Positions 7,970 through 16,977 of a DNA stretch of 64,000 nucleotides are shown here, piece after piece. The notes under the pieces are model-generated. The model was not told the DNA's origin. It made no database searches and saw only the letters and a list, made by a program, of their open reading frames with translations. Origin of the DNA: CAZOOA01 sp964581355 (GTDB lineage Bacteria; Bacillota; Dethiobacteria; DTU022; UBA8154); NCBI GenBank assembly GCA_964581355.1, contig CAZOOA010000002.1, forward strand, positions 62,001 through 126,000, written 5' to 3'. Position numbers and translations under genes: made by a program. Each line of letters starts with the position of its first letter. Within the stretch, counting starts at the first letter, position 1.

Positions 7970-9178
7970 TTACACCTTGAGCAGGACGGCATCACCCTGG
8001 GCCAGTCCGCCGCAAATGGCTGCTGCACCCAGACCGCCTCCCAGGCGGCGCAGTTCATACATCATTGTCAAAGTGATCCGGGCCCCGCTGGCGCCTACTG
8101 GATGTCCTATAGCAATGGCTCCCCCATTGACATTGATTTTATCCCGCAGACTGGACAGCAGTTTTTCATCTCCATCAGCCAGGATGCGGCTGCTTACCAG
8201 GGGCATAGCTGCAAAGGCTTCGTTAATTTCAATCCGTTCCAGGCTGTCCAGGGCCAGGTTTCCTGCCCGCCGGAGGACCTGCTGGATGGCCGGGGCGGGA
8301 ACGGCTGCAATTAAGTTGGGCTCCAGGGCCACGCTGGCCACGGCTTCCACAGTCGCCAGGGGTTCAAGTTCCAGCTCTTCAGCCTTTTCCCTGGACATCA
8401 GGACGATGGCTGCAGCGCCGGTATTCAGCCCTGGTGCGTTCCCCGGTGTCACGGTCGGGCTGCCGTAAACCGTTGGCAGCTTGGCCAGCTGTTCCAGGGT
8501 GACATCGGGTCGTGGCTGCTCATCCTGCTCCACCAGGACCTGTTTTTTCCCTTCACCGACCTGCACAGGAAATATTTCCTCTTTGAATTTGCCCTCCTCA
8601 AAAGCACGGGCATAGCGCTGCTGGCTATTATAGGCCCATTCGTCCTGGGCTTCCCGCTTTTCCCCGTGCTCCAGGGCAACTTCCCCGGCATCTACGGAAA
8701 CTGGGTTCCACCCTTCATAGCCCAGGGCATAAAGGGGATCTTTCATCTCCGCCGGCCCCAGGCGCTTACCCCAGCGCACGTCGGGGGCCAGGTAAGGCGT
8801 CCGGCTCATGTTTTCTGCCCCGACGGCTACAACAACCTGGGCTTCGCCGCTCTTTATGGAGCGATATCCCAGGTGAACTGCTGTCATCGAAGAACAGCAG
8901 GCCCGGTCCAGGGTAAGTGAAACTGTCCCCGGCGGCAGCCCTGCTTTCAGAACAGCCTGCCGGCCCAGCACGTTTTGTTCCAGGGAATTTTCCGGCAGGA
9001 CACAGGTCCCGTAGTACAGTTCATCTACAATTTCATTCCCACATGCCACACGGCTTAAGACTTCCTTGATGGCCATCACACCCAGCTCCAGGCTGGGGGT
9101 ATTTTTCATTGCCCCTCCAAAGCGCCCAAAAGGGGTCCTGGCCGCTGCAACAATGACCACATCCTGTCGATTGCTCAT
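7970..9178 (-). CDS. Thiolase (acetyl-CoA C-acyltransferase)
   Basis: A 402-residue thiolase. The nucleophilic cysteine lies in LDRACCSSMTAVHLG (about residue 90), where the family usually has CGSG. The active-site histidine is in GGAIAIGHPVGASGARI, and the second catalytic cysteine is in AAICGGLAQGDAVLL. It either cleaves 3-ketoacyl-CoA or condenses two acetyl-CoA. With the downstream acyl-CoA ligase and upstream acyl-CoA and hydroxyacyl-CoA dehydrogenases it makes most of a beta-oxidation or butyrate pathway. The direction cannot be decided from sequence. ATG at 9178 follows an AAGGAGG. Confidence 0.93.
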   Translation of the reverse strand: MSNRQDVVIVAAARTPFGRFGGAMKNTPSLELGVMAIKEVLSRVACGNEIVDELYYGTCVLPENSLEQNVLGRQAVLKAGLPPGTVSLTLDRACCSSMTAVHLGYRSIKSGEAQVVVAVGAENMSRTPYLAPDVRWGKRLGPAEMKDPLYALGYEGWNPVSVDAGEVALEHGEKREAQDEWAYNSQQRYARAFEEGKFKEEIFPVQVGEGKKQVLVEQDEQPRPDVTLEQLAKLPTVYGSPTVTPGNAPGLNTGAAAIVLMSREKAEELELEPLATVEAVASVALEPNLIAAVPAPAIQQVLRRAGNLALDSLERIEINEAFAAMPLVSSRILADGDEKLLSSLRDKINVNGGAIAIGHPVGASGARITLTMMYELRRLGGGLGAAAICGGLAQGDAVLLKV

Positions 9179-9335
9179 CTAGAAACCTCCTTCTTTTTTT
9201 CCCTTAACCAAACCCGGCCATATTTAATTCGGCTTTTTTTACTATACAAGTTGCCGCTCGTTTTGCTTTAACGCTGCCTTGCCAGTAACCGGTCTCTACA
9301 GCCGGAGCAAAGTATTTCCGGGCTAATTGTTTTAC

Positions 9336-10481
9336 TTATAGCTGCTTTTCCAGCAGATCCCGGGCAATGACCAGCCTCTGGATCTGGTTGGTCCCCTCAA
9401 CAATCTGTCCCATCTTGGCCTCCCGCATCAAGCGTTCCACGGGGTATTCCCGGGTATATCCGTAACCGCCAAAGATTTGCACGGCATCGGTAGTTACTTT
9501 CATGGAGGCATCGGTGGCAGCACACTTGGCCATGGCCGCTTGGGCTGTAGCCGGCTTGTTTTCGTCCATGAGGGAAGCGGCATAATAGACCAGAAGCCGG
9601 GCTTGCTGGACAGCCATAGCCATATCAGCCAGCATAAACTGAATCCCCTGGAAGCTGGCAATGGGCCGGCCAAACTGCACCCGCTGCCGGGCATAGGAGG
9701 CCGCCTCATCCAATGCCCCCTGGGCTAAACCAATGGCAACAATAGCCGTGTTGATGCGGCCACCGTCTAAAGCATGCATGGCATACCTGAAACCGTCTCC
9801 CTCCCGTCCCAGCAGGTTGGAGGCCGGAACGGCACAATCGTTGAAAATCACTTCCCGGGTAGGCGAGGCGTTAAAACCCATCTTGCTTTCCTTTTTGCCG
9901 AACTCCAGGCCTGCAGCGCCTTTTTCCACCAAAAAGGCGCTGATCCCCTTGGCACCGCTGGACTTGTCCGTTTTGGCCATTACCAGGTATACGTCAGCCT
10001 CTCCACCGCTGGTGATAAAAATCTTATTCCCGTTTAAAAGATACTGATCCCCTTGTCTGTCTGCGGTGGATTCCAAGTTGGCGGCATCAGAACCGGCATT
10101 AGCTTCCGTCAAGGCAAAAGCAGCCAATTTTTCCCCCGTCGCCAGAGAGGGAAGGAAGCGATCACGCAGCTCCTTGCTTCCATAAGTCGCCACACAGTTT
10201 GCCGTCATGTTATGCACGGCCAGATAACCGGAAACAGCCATACCACAAATGGCCAACTCCTCCAGCACCAGGGCTGTAGTAAGGCGCCCCAATTCACTGC
10301 CTCCATACTCCCCAGGGACCAACATCCCGTTGAAACCCAGTTCACCCATCTTGTCAAAAACATGACGGGGGAAGGTTTCTGTTTCCTCCCATGAAGCTAT
10401 CTGGGGCTGAATCTCCTTCTGGGCGAAACTTTTTGCCAGTTCTTTTAACGCCTGCTGTTCTTCTGTCAGGTTAAAGTTCAT
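9336..10481 (-). CDS. Acyl-CoA dehydrogenase, short-chain type
   Basis: A 381-residue flavoprotein that oxidises acyl-CoA to trans-2-enoyl-CoA. Family signatures are clear: FALTEANAGSDAANLE (FAD and substrate loop), the mobile region MGFNASPTREVIF, and the C-terminal QIFGGYGYTREYPVERLMREAK followed by IVEGTNQIQR, whose glutamate is the catalytic base of the short-chain group. ATG at 10481 follows GGAGG; the upstream in-frame extension (to 10559) overlaps the preceding gene and lacks a ribosome site. No electron-transfer flavoprotein genes are in the window, so the electron acceptor must be encoded elsewhere. It is likely cotranscribed with hbd, 80 nt upstream. Confidence 0.94.
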   Translation of the reverse strand: MNFNLTEEQQALKELAKSFAQKEIQPQIASWEETETFPRHVFDKMGELGFNGMLVPGEYGGSELGRLTTALVLEELAICGMAVSGYLAVHNMTANCVATYGSKELRDRFLPSLATGEKLAAFALTEANAGSDAANLESTADRQGDQYLLNGNKIFITSGGEADVYLVMAKTDKSSGAKGISAFLVEKGAAGLEFGKKESKMGFNASPTREVIFNDCAVPASNLLGREGDGFRYAMHALDGGRINTAIVAIGLAQGALDEAASYARQRVQFGRPIASFQGIQFMLADMAMAVQQARLLVYYAASLMDENKPATAQAAMAKCAATDASMKVTTDAVQIFGGYGYTREYPVERLMREAKMGQIVEGTNQIQRLVIARDLLEKQL

Positions 10482-10561
10482 CTGATAATCCTCCTGCGTT
10501 TTCCCTGCGCCATGGGTTGCTACCTGCCGCGGCAGCAGCACATAAGTGAAACGGCGCAAAT

Positions 10562-11419
10562 TTACTTGTCAGTGTAATCATAGAATCCGCGCCCTGTTTT
10601 CCGGCCCAAGTGCCCGGCCTCCACCTGTTTTCTTAAAATTTGGGGTGCCCGGAAACGGTCACCAAAGGCCTCTGTCAGCCCTTCCGAGGCAAAAAGAAGG
10701 GTGTCCAGGCCTACGTAATCAGCCAGCTCGAAGGGACCCATGGGATAGTTCAGCCCCAGTCGAATGGCTTTATCTATATCTTCAGGTGTGGCCAGCCCTT
10801 CTTCCAGCACGCGCATACACTCCATCATGTGAGCTCCCAGCACCCGGCTGGTCACAAAACCCTGGGCATCTTTAACCCGGACCGTTTCTTTGCCCATTTT
10901 TTTAGACACCTCTTCGATTACTGCGGTGGTTTCCTCCGAAGTATCCACCCCGATAACAATTTCAATCAGCTTCATCATTGGTGGAGGGTTGAACCAATGC
11001 ATCCCGATAACCCTGTCCGGCCGCTTGGTCGCTGAAGCGATATCTGTGATACTGAGCTCAGACGTATTACTGGACAAAATAGCATGGGAGTCGCATACTT
11101 CATCCAGTTCGGCAAACACTTTTTTCTTTAATTCCAGGTTTTCCGGTATGGCTTCGATGACCAGATCGGCCCCCTTAGCAGCGCCTGCTACACTTGTATC
11201 CGTGGAAATCCGGTTCATAATAGCTTCCGCGTCCCCTTCAGCCAGTTTTCCTGCCTTGACAAAACGCTGCAGGCTTTTCTGGACCCGATTCATACCTTTT
11301 TTAACCAGTTCATCGGAAATATCCATCATACAAACATTGTACCCGGTAGCAGCTGCCACCTGGGCGATTCCGTTGCCCATTAAACCAGCACCTAAAACAG
11401 CAACCTTTTTAACTTCCAC
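10562..11419 (-). CDS. hbd: 3-hydroxybutyryl-CoA dehydrogenase
   Basis: A 285-residue NAD(P)-dependent enzyme that interconverts 3-hydroxyacyl-CoA and 3-ketoacyl-CoA. The Rossmann motif GAGLMGNGIAQ is at residue 10. The catalytic His is in GMHWFNPPPMMKLIEI, the partner Glu in LVIEAIPENLELKK, and the C-terminal GRKTGRGFYDY is typical. No enoyl-CoA hydratase domain is fused or adjacent, so that step is encoded elsewhere. The start is GTG at 11419, 9 nt after AGGAGG. It is the first gene behind a predicted sigma-54 promoter. Confidence 0.95.
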   Translation of the reverse strand: MEVKKVAVLGAGLMGNGIAQVAAATGYNVCMMDISDELVKKGMNRVQKSLQRFVKAGKLAEGDAEAIMNRISTDTSVAGAAKGADLVIEAIPENLELKKKVFAELDEVCDSHAILSSNTSELSITDIASATKRPDRVIGMHWFNPPPMMKLIEIVIGVDTSEETTAVIEEVSKKMGKETVRVKDAQGFVTSRVLGAHMMECMRVLEEGLATPEDIDKAIRLGLNYPMGPFELADYVGLDTLLFASEGLTEAFGDRFRAPQILRKQVEAGHLGRKTGRGFYDYTDK

Positions 11420-11476
11420 CTTGCTCAGCCTCCTTCTTAATGTCTAAAATTTCATAATTACTTTACTTAAAAATAA

Positions 11477-11492
11477 AGCAAAAACTATGCCA
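11477..11492 (-). promoter_or_regulatory. Predicted sigma-54 (-24/-12) promoter for hbd
   Basis: On the minus strand TGGCAT-N5-TTGCT matches the consensus TGGCAC-N5-TTGCW at all but one defined position, with the correct GG-to-GC spacing. It lies about 57 nt before the hbd GTG. The adjacent upstream gene encodes a GAFTGA-containing sigma-54 activator, which is strong contextual support. Confidence 0.8.
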
Positions 11493-11618
11493 ACATGACA
11501 AAGAAATTACATAAATGGAATGGTCCAGTGCTCCCCTGCATTTGGAGGGTATTAAACCTGGCTCAAGAAATAAATATCGCTATGGCGCCATGGACAAAAA
11601 ATGGCCTGAAAAAAGCAA

Positions 11619-11672
11619 AAGTGTACACAAAAGTACACACTCAATGGCGGGTGTGCATTTTTGTGTACACTT
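11619..11672. promoter_or_regulatory. Long inverted repeat, probable activator (UAS) site
   Basis: Two 22-nt arms match at 20 positions as an inverted repeat around a 10-nt spacer. Each arm holds the half-site AAGTGTACACAAAA. The dyad is centred about 155-165 bp upstream of the -24/-12 promoter, the normal distance for an enhancer bound by a sigma-54 activator. A weaker half-site, AAGTGTAAAC, lies at 11777-11786 across the activator's stop codon. The binding protein is inferred to be the neighbouring Fis-HTH regulator. Confidence 0.7.
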
Positions 11673-11778
11673 AGGATTAAACAGTCCTGATAGAACCTGG
11701 CGCATTCTTTGCCCGGGAAAAAAACAAACAGGAAGAACTCCCTCACCGGCATGTCCACTATAGTTCACACTCTATGGT

Positions 11779-13905
11779 TTACACTTGGGGCTTTCCAGCG
11801 TTGATCTGCAGTTCTTTAATTTTTTTGTATAGCCAGGAACGGCTGATCCCCAAAAGCTCTGCCGCTTTTTTCTTATTCCCTCCTGTCGCTTGCAATGCTG
11901 TTATAATCGCCTCTTTTTCTGTTTCATTGACCTGCCTGCGGTAGTACTCCGGCCCCAAATGGCTGCCAGACCCCGTTTCAAGACCGGCAGGTTTGAAATA
12001 GTGTTTCAGGGCAGGTGGTAAGTGCTTCTCCTCGATAATGCCCTCTTTGGCAAAGTTTACAGCCCGCTCAATCACATTTTCCAGTTCGCGGACATTGCCA
12101 GGCCAGTGATAGGTTTCCAACATAGCCAGGGCTTCTTCGGAAAAGTCGTGAATTTCCTGACCTAAAATCCGCCGATACTTGTCCAAAAAATGATACGCCA
12201 GGGGCAGGATATCCTCCTTACGTTCCCGCAAGGAGAGCACCCGGATAGGAATTACCTGGAGCCTGTAATAAAGGTCCTCCCGGAAGCACCCTTTTGCAAC
12301 CAGTTCGTCCAGGTCCTGGTTGGTAGCGGCCAGGATGCGGACATCCACATTGACCGTCTTGGGGGAGCCGACAGGCTCAAAGGCCATCTCCTCCAGGACA
12401 CGGAGCAGCTTGGCCTGCAACGACAAAGGCATATCGCCGATCTCATCCAAAAAAATGGTGCCGCCGTTGGCCACCTCAAAACGTCCCGGCTTCCCTTTTT
12501 TCTGTGCCCCGGTGAAAGCCCCCGGAGCATAACCAAACAGCTCGGATTCTAATAAAGATTCGGGGATTGCTGCACAGTTTATTTTGACAAAAGGCATGTT
12601 TCTGCGGGCGCTTTCCATATGAGTAGCCTGGGCCAGCAAATCTTTGCCTGTACCGCTTTCTCCCAACAACAAAATGCTGGAATCCCCCCTGGCTGCCTGC
12701 CTGGCTTCTTCCTGGATTTCCTGCATCCTGGGACTGACAGCAATAATCTCTTCAAAACGGCACAGCGATGCTTTTTTACGAATTTTGTCCAGTTCATCCC
12801 GGTAGTAACTTAACTGGCTGCCCATGGACTCCAGGCGGCCGGCCAGCTGTTTTAACTCTTCCGGCTGGCCCAGAGAAAGTTTGCCCACGGCCCCTATGAC
12901 CTGGTGCCCCTTGATGATAGGCAAACGGGATACCACGTAACGTCTACCCCGGATAAACTGGGTGTCGTTCAGCTCAGCCACACCTGTTTTGGCAACAATA
13001 TGCAGGCGACTGTTCTCCACAACTTCCTGGATCTCCCGGCCCAGCAGTTCATGGCGGTTCCAGTTGAAAAAACGGGCAAAGGCATCGTTGGCCAGGGTAA
13101 TTATGCCCTGACGGTCTACAACTACAACCCCATCATAGGCAATCTGTAAAACGGTATCCAGGGTCTGGTTCAGGTCTTTTACACTTTCCAACTCCTGGGC
13201 AACCTGTTCAAAGTCAGTGATGTCCTGAAATACAGCCATACACCCGGTTGTATGGGTCTGGTCCACCAGGGGAATATAATTGACAATAAAGGTTTTCCCG
13301 TTAATGGAACAGCGCTGCCCTTTGACGGCTTGAGATCGTTCCAGGGCAGGGCTAAAATCAAATAAAGGCAGAGCATCTTCTGCTGGCTGATCAAGAATTT
13401 CTTCCCCACGAAAGCCCAACGCCTCTTCCGCAGCGTGGTTGACAAAACAAATCCGTCCCTCCCAGTTCACCGAGACCACACCGCTGTGCATGGTGTCGTA
13501 CATAGTCCGAAGTTCCGAGTTTAAGAGCTGTTCACGCTGAAAAAGGGCCATGATCATGTCCACCTTGGTCAAGAGTCCAACCACTTTGCCCTGCTCATCT
13601 ATCACAACACCCATCCCAACCGGGCTTTTTTTAACCGTTTCAGTCACGTCTTCAAAAGGCATATTCATGTCAGCCACAACCGGGGTTCGGGTAATATAGG
13701 GATCAATGGTTTCTCCCAAAGAAGTCTCCTTGAGCAATAAATCGTAGAGGTTCATGCGGGAAAACACACCGAACAGTTTTTCATCTTCATCCAGCACAGG
13801 AATCCCGTCCAGGCGGGTCGCCCGAAGCAGGGTCACAGCTTTGCGAATACTATCCCCTGCGCGTAAAACAGCATAATTTGTCGTCATAATGTCTTTCAGC
13901 TTCAT
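11779..13905 (-). CDS. Sigma-54-dependent activator with CBS pair and two PAS domains
   Basis: A 708-residue enhancer-binding protein. A CBS domain pair (about residues 1-115) probably senses an adenine nucleotide or similar ligand. Two PAS domains (about 125-235 and 250-355) follow. The AAA+ domain (about 385-620) has Walker A GESGTGKD, the sigma-54 contact loop PGAFTGAQ and Walker B GGTIFLDEIGD. A Fis-type helix-turn-helix closes the protein (GGNKKKAAELLGISRSWLYKKI). The start is ATG at 13905, 6 nt after GGGAGG; an upstream in-frame ATG has no ribosome site. It is divergent from no gene, but the hbd operon lies directly downstream with a -24/-12 promoter, so it most likely controls acyl-CoA metabolism. 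Confidence 0.93.
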   Translation of the reverse strand: MKLKDIMTTNYAVLRAGDSIRKAVTLLRATRLDGIPVLDEDEKLFGVFSRMNLYDLLLKETSLGETIDPYITRTPVVADMNMPFEDVTETVKKSPVGMGVVIDEQGKVVGLLTKVDMIMALFQREQLLNSELRTMYDTMHSGVVSVNWEGRICFVNHAAEEALGFRGEEILDQPAEDALPLFDFSPALERSQAVKGQRCSINGKTFIVNYIPLVDQTHTTGCMAVFQDITDFEQVAQELESVKDLNQTLDTVLQIAYDGVVVVDRQGIITLANDAFARFFNWNRHELLGREIQEVVENSRLHIVAKTGVAELNDTQFIRGRRYVVSRLPIIKGHQVIGAVGKLSLGQPEELKQLAGRLESMGSQLSYYRDELDKIRKKASLCRFEEIIAVSPRMQEIQEEARQAARGDSSILLLGESGTGKDLLAQATHMESARRNMPFVKINCAAIPESLLESELFGYAPGAFTGAQKKGKPGRFEVANGGTIFLDEIGDMPLSLQAKLLRVLEEMAFEPVGSPKTVNVDVRILAATNQDLDELVAKGCFREDLYYRLQVIPIRVLSLRERKEDILPLAYHFLDKYRRILGQEIHDFSEEALAMLETYHWPGNVRELENVIERAVNFAKEGIIEEKHLPPALKHYFKPAGLETGSGSHLGPEYYRRQVNETEKEAIITALQATGGNKKKAAELLGISRSWLYKKIKELQINAGKPQV

Positions 13906-14051
13906 CAAAAGCCTCCCGTATGGATGAAATGGCTCTTCCGCTTCCATTGTAATAAACCGAATTATTGATCAGCAACCCCAGTTGTTTCCCTGCAAGGGGC
14001 CGGGGGCATATTGCTGCCCCGGGTTCCCTTCTAGCCCTCTCTGTATCAAAG

Positions 14052-14615
14052 CTATTTTTCCACTTCTTCTTCCTCTTCCTCTTCCCCTTCTTCATCCTCT
14101 TCTTCCGTTTCGTGCCAGAAAGGGACAATCCGGTTTAGCAGCTTGTTTTCTTGGTCTACAAACTTCCAGACAGCTTGTTCGTGATCGACTGCTTTTCGGT
14201 CCACCGTCACCACATGGTAATAATTGTCTTTGGGTTCCACCAAAACCTGCACCACGACCTCTTCAAAGCGAGGAATAATTTGCATTCCCTGGATTTCACT
14301 GTTTACAGCAAACACGGCCAGTTCTTCTGCGGCATTGAAAGGATAGTCCGGCAGTGACAGGCCCTTTTCCCGGGACAGCTGGGTCCATTTGTCATGGGTC
14401 GCAGCGATGGCAAAAGATGTTGGAGAAGTCAAAGGTCCCCAGTCTGTTGTAGTAAAAGCAATTCCCTCTTCAAAAGCATCAGGACCTCCGGCTGTTGGTT
14501 CAACCCGGAAAAAGTTATCATAAACAGTTAAACCCAACAGCAGCACCAGCAAAAACACCAGCGGAATCAAGCGGCGCGCCTCGACAATAAAAAATCTACT
14601 GGCCTTTTTCTTCAT
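14052..14615 (-). CDS. Membrane-anchored protein, possibly PrcB-like
   Basis: A 187-residue protein with one N-terminal membrane helix (LIPLVFLLVLLLGLTVYD). An exported domain of about 120 residues follows, then a highly acidic C-terminal tail of glutamates. The core (AAEELAVFAVNSEIQGMQI, then VVVQVLVEPKDNYYHVVTVDRKAV) resembles the small beta-rich PrcB_C domain found in exported Firmicutes proteins, but the match is from memory and weak. The ATG at 14615 follows GGGGGG by 6 nt; a GTG at 14618 is too close. It sits between the sigma-54 activator and mtaB with no clear link to either. Confidence 0.7.
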   Translation of the reverse strand: MKKKASRFFIVEARRLIPLVFLLVLLLGLTVYDNFFRVEPTAGGPDAFEEGIAFTTTDWGPLTSPTSFAIAATHDKWTQLSREKGLSLPDYPFNAAEELAVFAVNSEIQGMQIIPRFEEVVVQVLVEPKDNYYHVVTVDRKAVDHEQAVWKFVDQENKLLNRIVPFWHETEEEDEEGEEEEEEEVEK

Positions 14616-14691
14616 CACTTTCCCCCCTGCAAAACGATCTTCTTTTCATGATCATATGCAGGGCAATAAGGGATTATTCCTGGACAACTTG

Positions 14692-16050
14692 TTAAAACTG
14701 CTTTGGGATATCTACCCGTCTACCCAGGATATAGCCCGGGAAAGAGCTTTCCAGCTTCACCTGGCAGATTTCTCCTCTAACTGCCGTTGAACAGGGGGAG
14801 TGGACGCGAAGGTAATTAGGAGTCAGGCCGGTCCAGGTAGGCTGATCACCCTTCTTCCCGGACTGCCCGGAGCATGATGCCTGCTGGACCTGAGCTTCCA
14901 GCAGCACAGGCATTTCCCGGCTCAAAAACTGTTCCTGGTATTTTTGCGCCAGTTCTTCACCCAGGGCCATCATTTCCTTGCTGCGTCTATCCTTGTCCTG
15001 GGGGGAAACCTGGGGTTTCAGTGCAGCAGCCGGAGTCCCATGGCGTGGTGAAAATTTAAACACATGCAGGTGGCTAAACCCGCATTTTTTCACGAATTTA
15101 TAGGAATTTTGAAAGTTGCTCTCCTCTTCACCTGGAAAGCCCACGATAATATCCGTGCTGACAGCCAGATCTTCAATCTCCGCCCGTAAATATTGGAGCA
15201 GGTAATGAAACAGCAATGTATCATAAGGACGTTTCATAGCTTCCAGCACCTGGTCATCCCCGCTCTGCAGGGGAACATGCAGGTGTGGACAAATCCGGGA
15301 ATCTGAACTGATTACCTGGACCAGCTGCGAGGAAATATCTGCTGGCTCAATGGAACTTAAGCGAATACGTTCCAGCTCAATACCGGCTGTCTGTTCCAAA
15401 AGATCTGCCAGGGTAAGGGGAGGCTCCAGGTCAACCCCATAAAGACCCAGGTGGACCCCGGTTAAAACGACTTCCCGGTATCCTGCCCGGCTGATTTCCT
15501 GGAGGTAATGAAGGGCCCGTTCTGGAGGCAGGCTGCGCAGAGGCCCCCGGGCTAAGGGTACGACACAGTAACTGCATAAGCGGTCACAACCATCCTGTAT
15601 CTTTAAAAACGCACGGGTCCTGCCCTGCTGGGGTTGCCAGGGTATTTCCTCAAAATTGAGGTGCTTTGCCGCAGAGGAAATATGCTTGCGGGAGATCGTT
15701 TTCCCGGACAGCGAATCTTTTACCAACCCGGGCAATTGCAAACGGTCGGCAGTACCCAGGATCAGATCTGCTTCCTCCAGCGCTGAAACTTCATCGGGTT
15801 GAACCTGGGGATAACAACCGGTTACAGCGACCAGTGCTGCCGGGTTTTTCTTTTTGGCACGGCGGATTGCCTGGCGAGATTTGCGATCGGCCTGATGGGT
15901 TACCGTGCAGGTATTAAAAACATAGACATCTGCTTTCTCGCTGAAATCTACCGGCTCAAATCCTTCCTGCTGAAATTGACCTTTTAAGGCTTCGGTTTCA
16001 TAATAGTTTACTTTGCAACCCAGTGTATGAAAAGCAACCTTCCACGCCAA
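14692..16050 (-). CDS. mtaB: tRNA (ms2t6A37) methylthiotransferase MtaB
   Basis: A 452-residue radical-SAM methylthiotransferase that converts t6A37 to ms2t6A37 in ANN-decoding tRNAs. The N-terminal UPF0004 domain (FHTLGCKVNYYETEAL, with further cysteines in NTCTVTHQAD and VTGCYPQ) binds one iron-sulfur cluster. The radical-SAM motif CDRLCSYC (CxxxCxxC) binds the second, and a C-terminal TRAM-like region follows. The start is TTG at 16050, 7 nt after GGAGG. It follows rsmE, matching the dnaJ-rsmE-mtaB order of many Firmicutes. Confidence 0.95.
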   Translation of the reverse strand: MAWKVAFHTLGCKVNYYETEALKGQFQQEGFEPVDFSEKADVYVFNTCTVTHQADRKSRQAIRRAKKKNPAALVAVTGCYPQVQPDEVSALEEADLILGTADRLQLPGLVKDSLSGKTISRKHISSAAKHLNFEEIPWQPQQGRTRAFLKIQDGCDRLCSYCVVPLARGPLRSLPPERALHYLQEISRAGYREVVLTGVHLGLYGVDLEPPLTLADLLEQTAGIELERIRLSSIEPADISSQLVQVISSDSRICPHLHVPLQSGDDQVLEAMKRPYDTLLFHYLLQYLRAEIEDLAVSTDIIVGFPGEEESNFQNSYKFVKKCGFSHLHVFKFSPRHGTPAAALKPQVSPQDKDRRSKEMMALGEELAQKYQEQFLSREMPVLLEAQVQQASCSGQSGKKGDQPTWTGLTPNYLRVHSPCSTAVRGEICQVKLESSFPGYILGRRVDIPKQF

Positions 16051-16101
16051 GCAACCACCTCCCGCAGTTTTCCACTTGAGTCCTGCCGATGCAGGTCGTC
16101 T

Positions 16102-16848
16102 TTATGCCATATCCCCCCAAAAGCCCATGAGCACAGAAAGAACGGCCACCGGGGCTGTCTCCGCCCTTAAAATGCGGGGGCCCAAGGTCACCGTTGAAAT
16201 AGAAGAAAGCTCCTGGAGCCTTGCCATTTCTTCCCGGGAAATGCCCCCTTCCGGGCCGGTGACGATAGAAGTGGCCTGGGGAGGAGAAGAATATTGTTTT
16301 AACAAAGCTCCCAGCGTCCTTTCCTTTTCTTCCTCCCAGGGCACAATAGTTAGCTCTTCTTTTTCCAACAAAAGCAGGGCCTCCTGAAATCTATGGGGCA
16401 CTGCAATCGCCGGGATACGGCTGCGGCGGCTTTGGGATGCCGCAGCAAGGGCAATATTGCGCCAGCGCCGGGCCTTCTTTTCCCACTTGGCAGCAGATGC
16501 ATTAACAACAGTCCGCTCATTAATCACGGGGACAATCTGGCTGCAGCCCAGCTCCACACACTGGCGCACTACTGTATCTATTTTATCACTTTTCGTAATC
16601 CCTAAAAAGAGACGTACTTCCAGGTTCGGTTCAGGAGAACTTTTTACCTCGCCTAGTAACTCCACCCTGGCTTTGTCCTCCTGCAGCTGCTCCAGGCGCC
16701 CGTAGAAAGCTCTGCCCAGGCCGTCGGAAAGGACCAGGGCATCTCCCTGTTTCAACCTGAGTGCCTTCACATGGCGCACATTTTCCCGGTCCAGGTATAC
16801 CGGGCTGGAATCAAGGGACTCTGGTGCGACAAAAAACCAGGACGACAT
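16102..16848 (-). CDS. rsmE: 16S rRNA m3U1498 methyltransferase RsmE
   Basis: A 248-residue SPOUT-class enzyme that methylates N3 of U1498 in 16S rRNA. An N-terminal PUA-like domain is followed by the SPOUT knot, shown by SIVTGPEGGISREEMARLQ and the C-terminal TLGPRILRAETAPVAVLS. The gene prmA usually lies between dnaJ and rsmE, but here only a 129-nt spacer is present. ATG at 16848. Confidence 0.94.
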   Translation of the reverse strand: MSSWFFVAPESLDSSPVYLDRENVRHVKALRLKQGDALVLSDGLGRAFYGRLEQLQEDKARVELLGEVKSSPEPNLEVRLFLGITKSDKIDTVVRQCVELGCSQIVPVINERTVVNASAAKWEKKARRWRNIALAAASQSRRSRIPAIAVPHRFQEALLLLEKEELTIVPWEEEKERTLGALLKQYSSPPQATSIVTGPEGGISREEMARLQELSSISTVTLGPRILRAETAPVAVLSVLMGFWGDMA

Positions 16849-16977
16849 GAACCATCACTCCAATAAAAATACCAGGACAGGTTGCAAAGCTGCCGGACAT
16901 CAGACAGCAACCCGCCTGGTAATATAATAATTGCCGGGGCAGATATCAACCTGGAGTGCTTTACCCGGCAGCATTCG

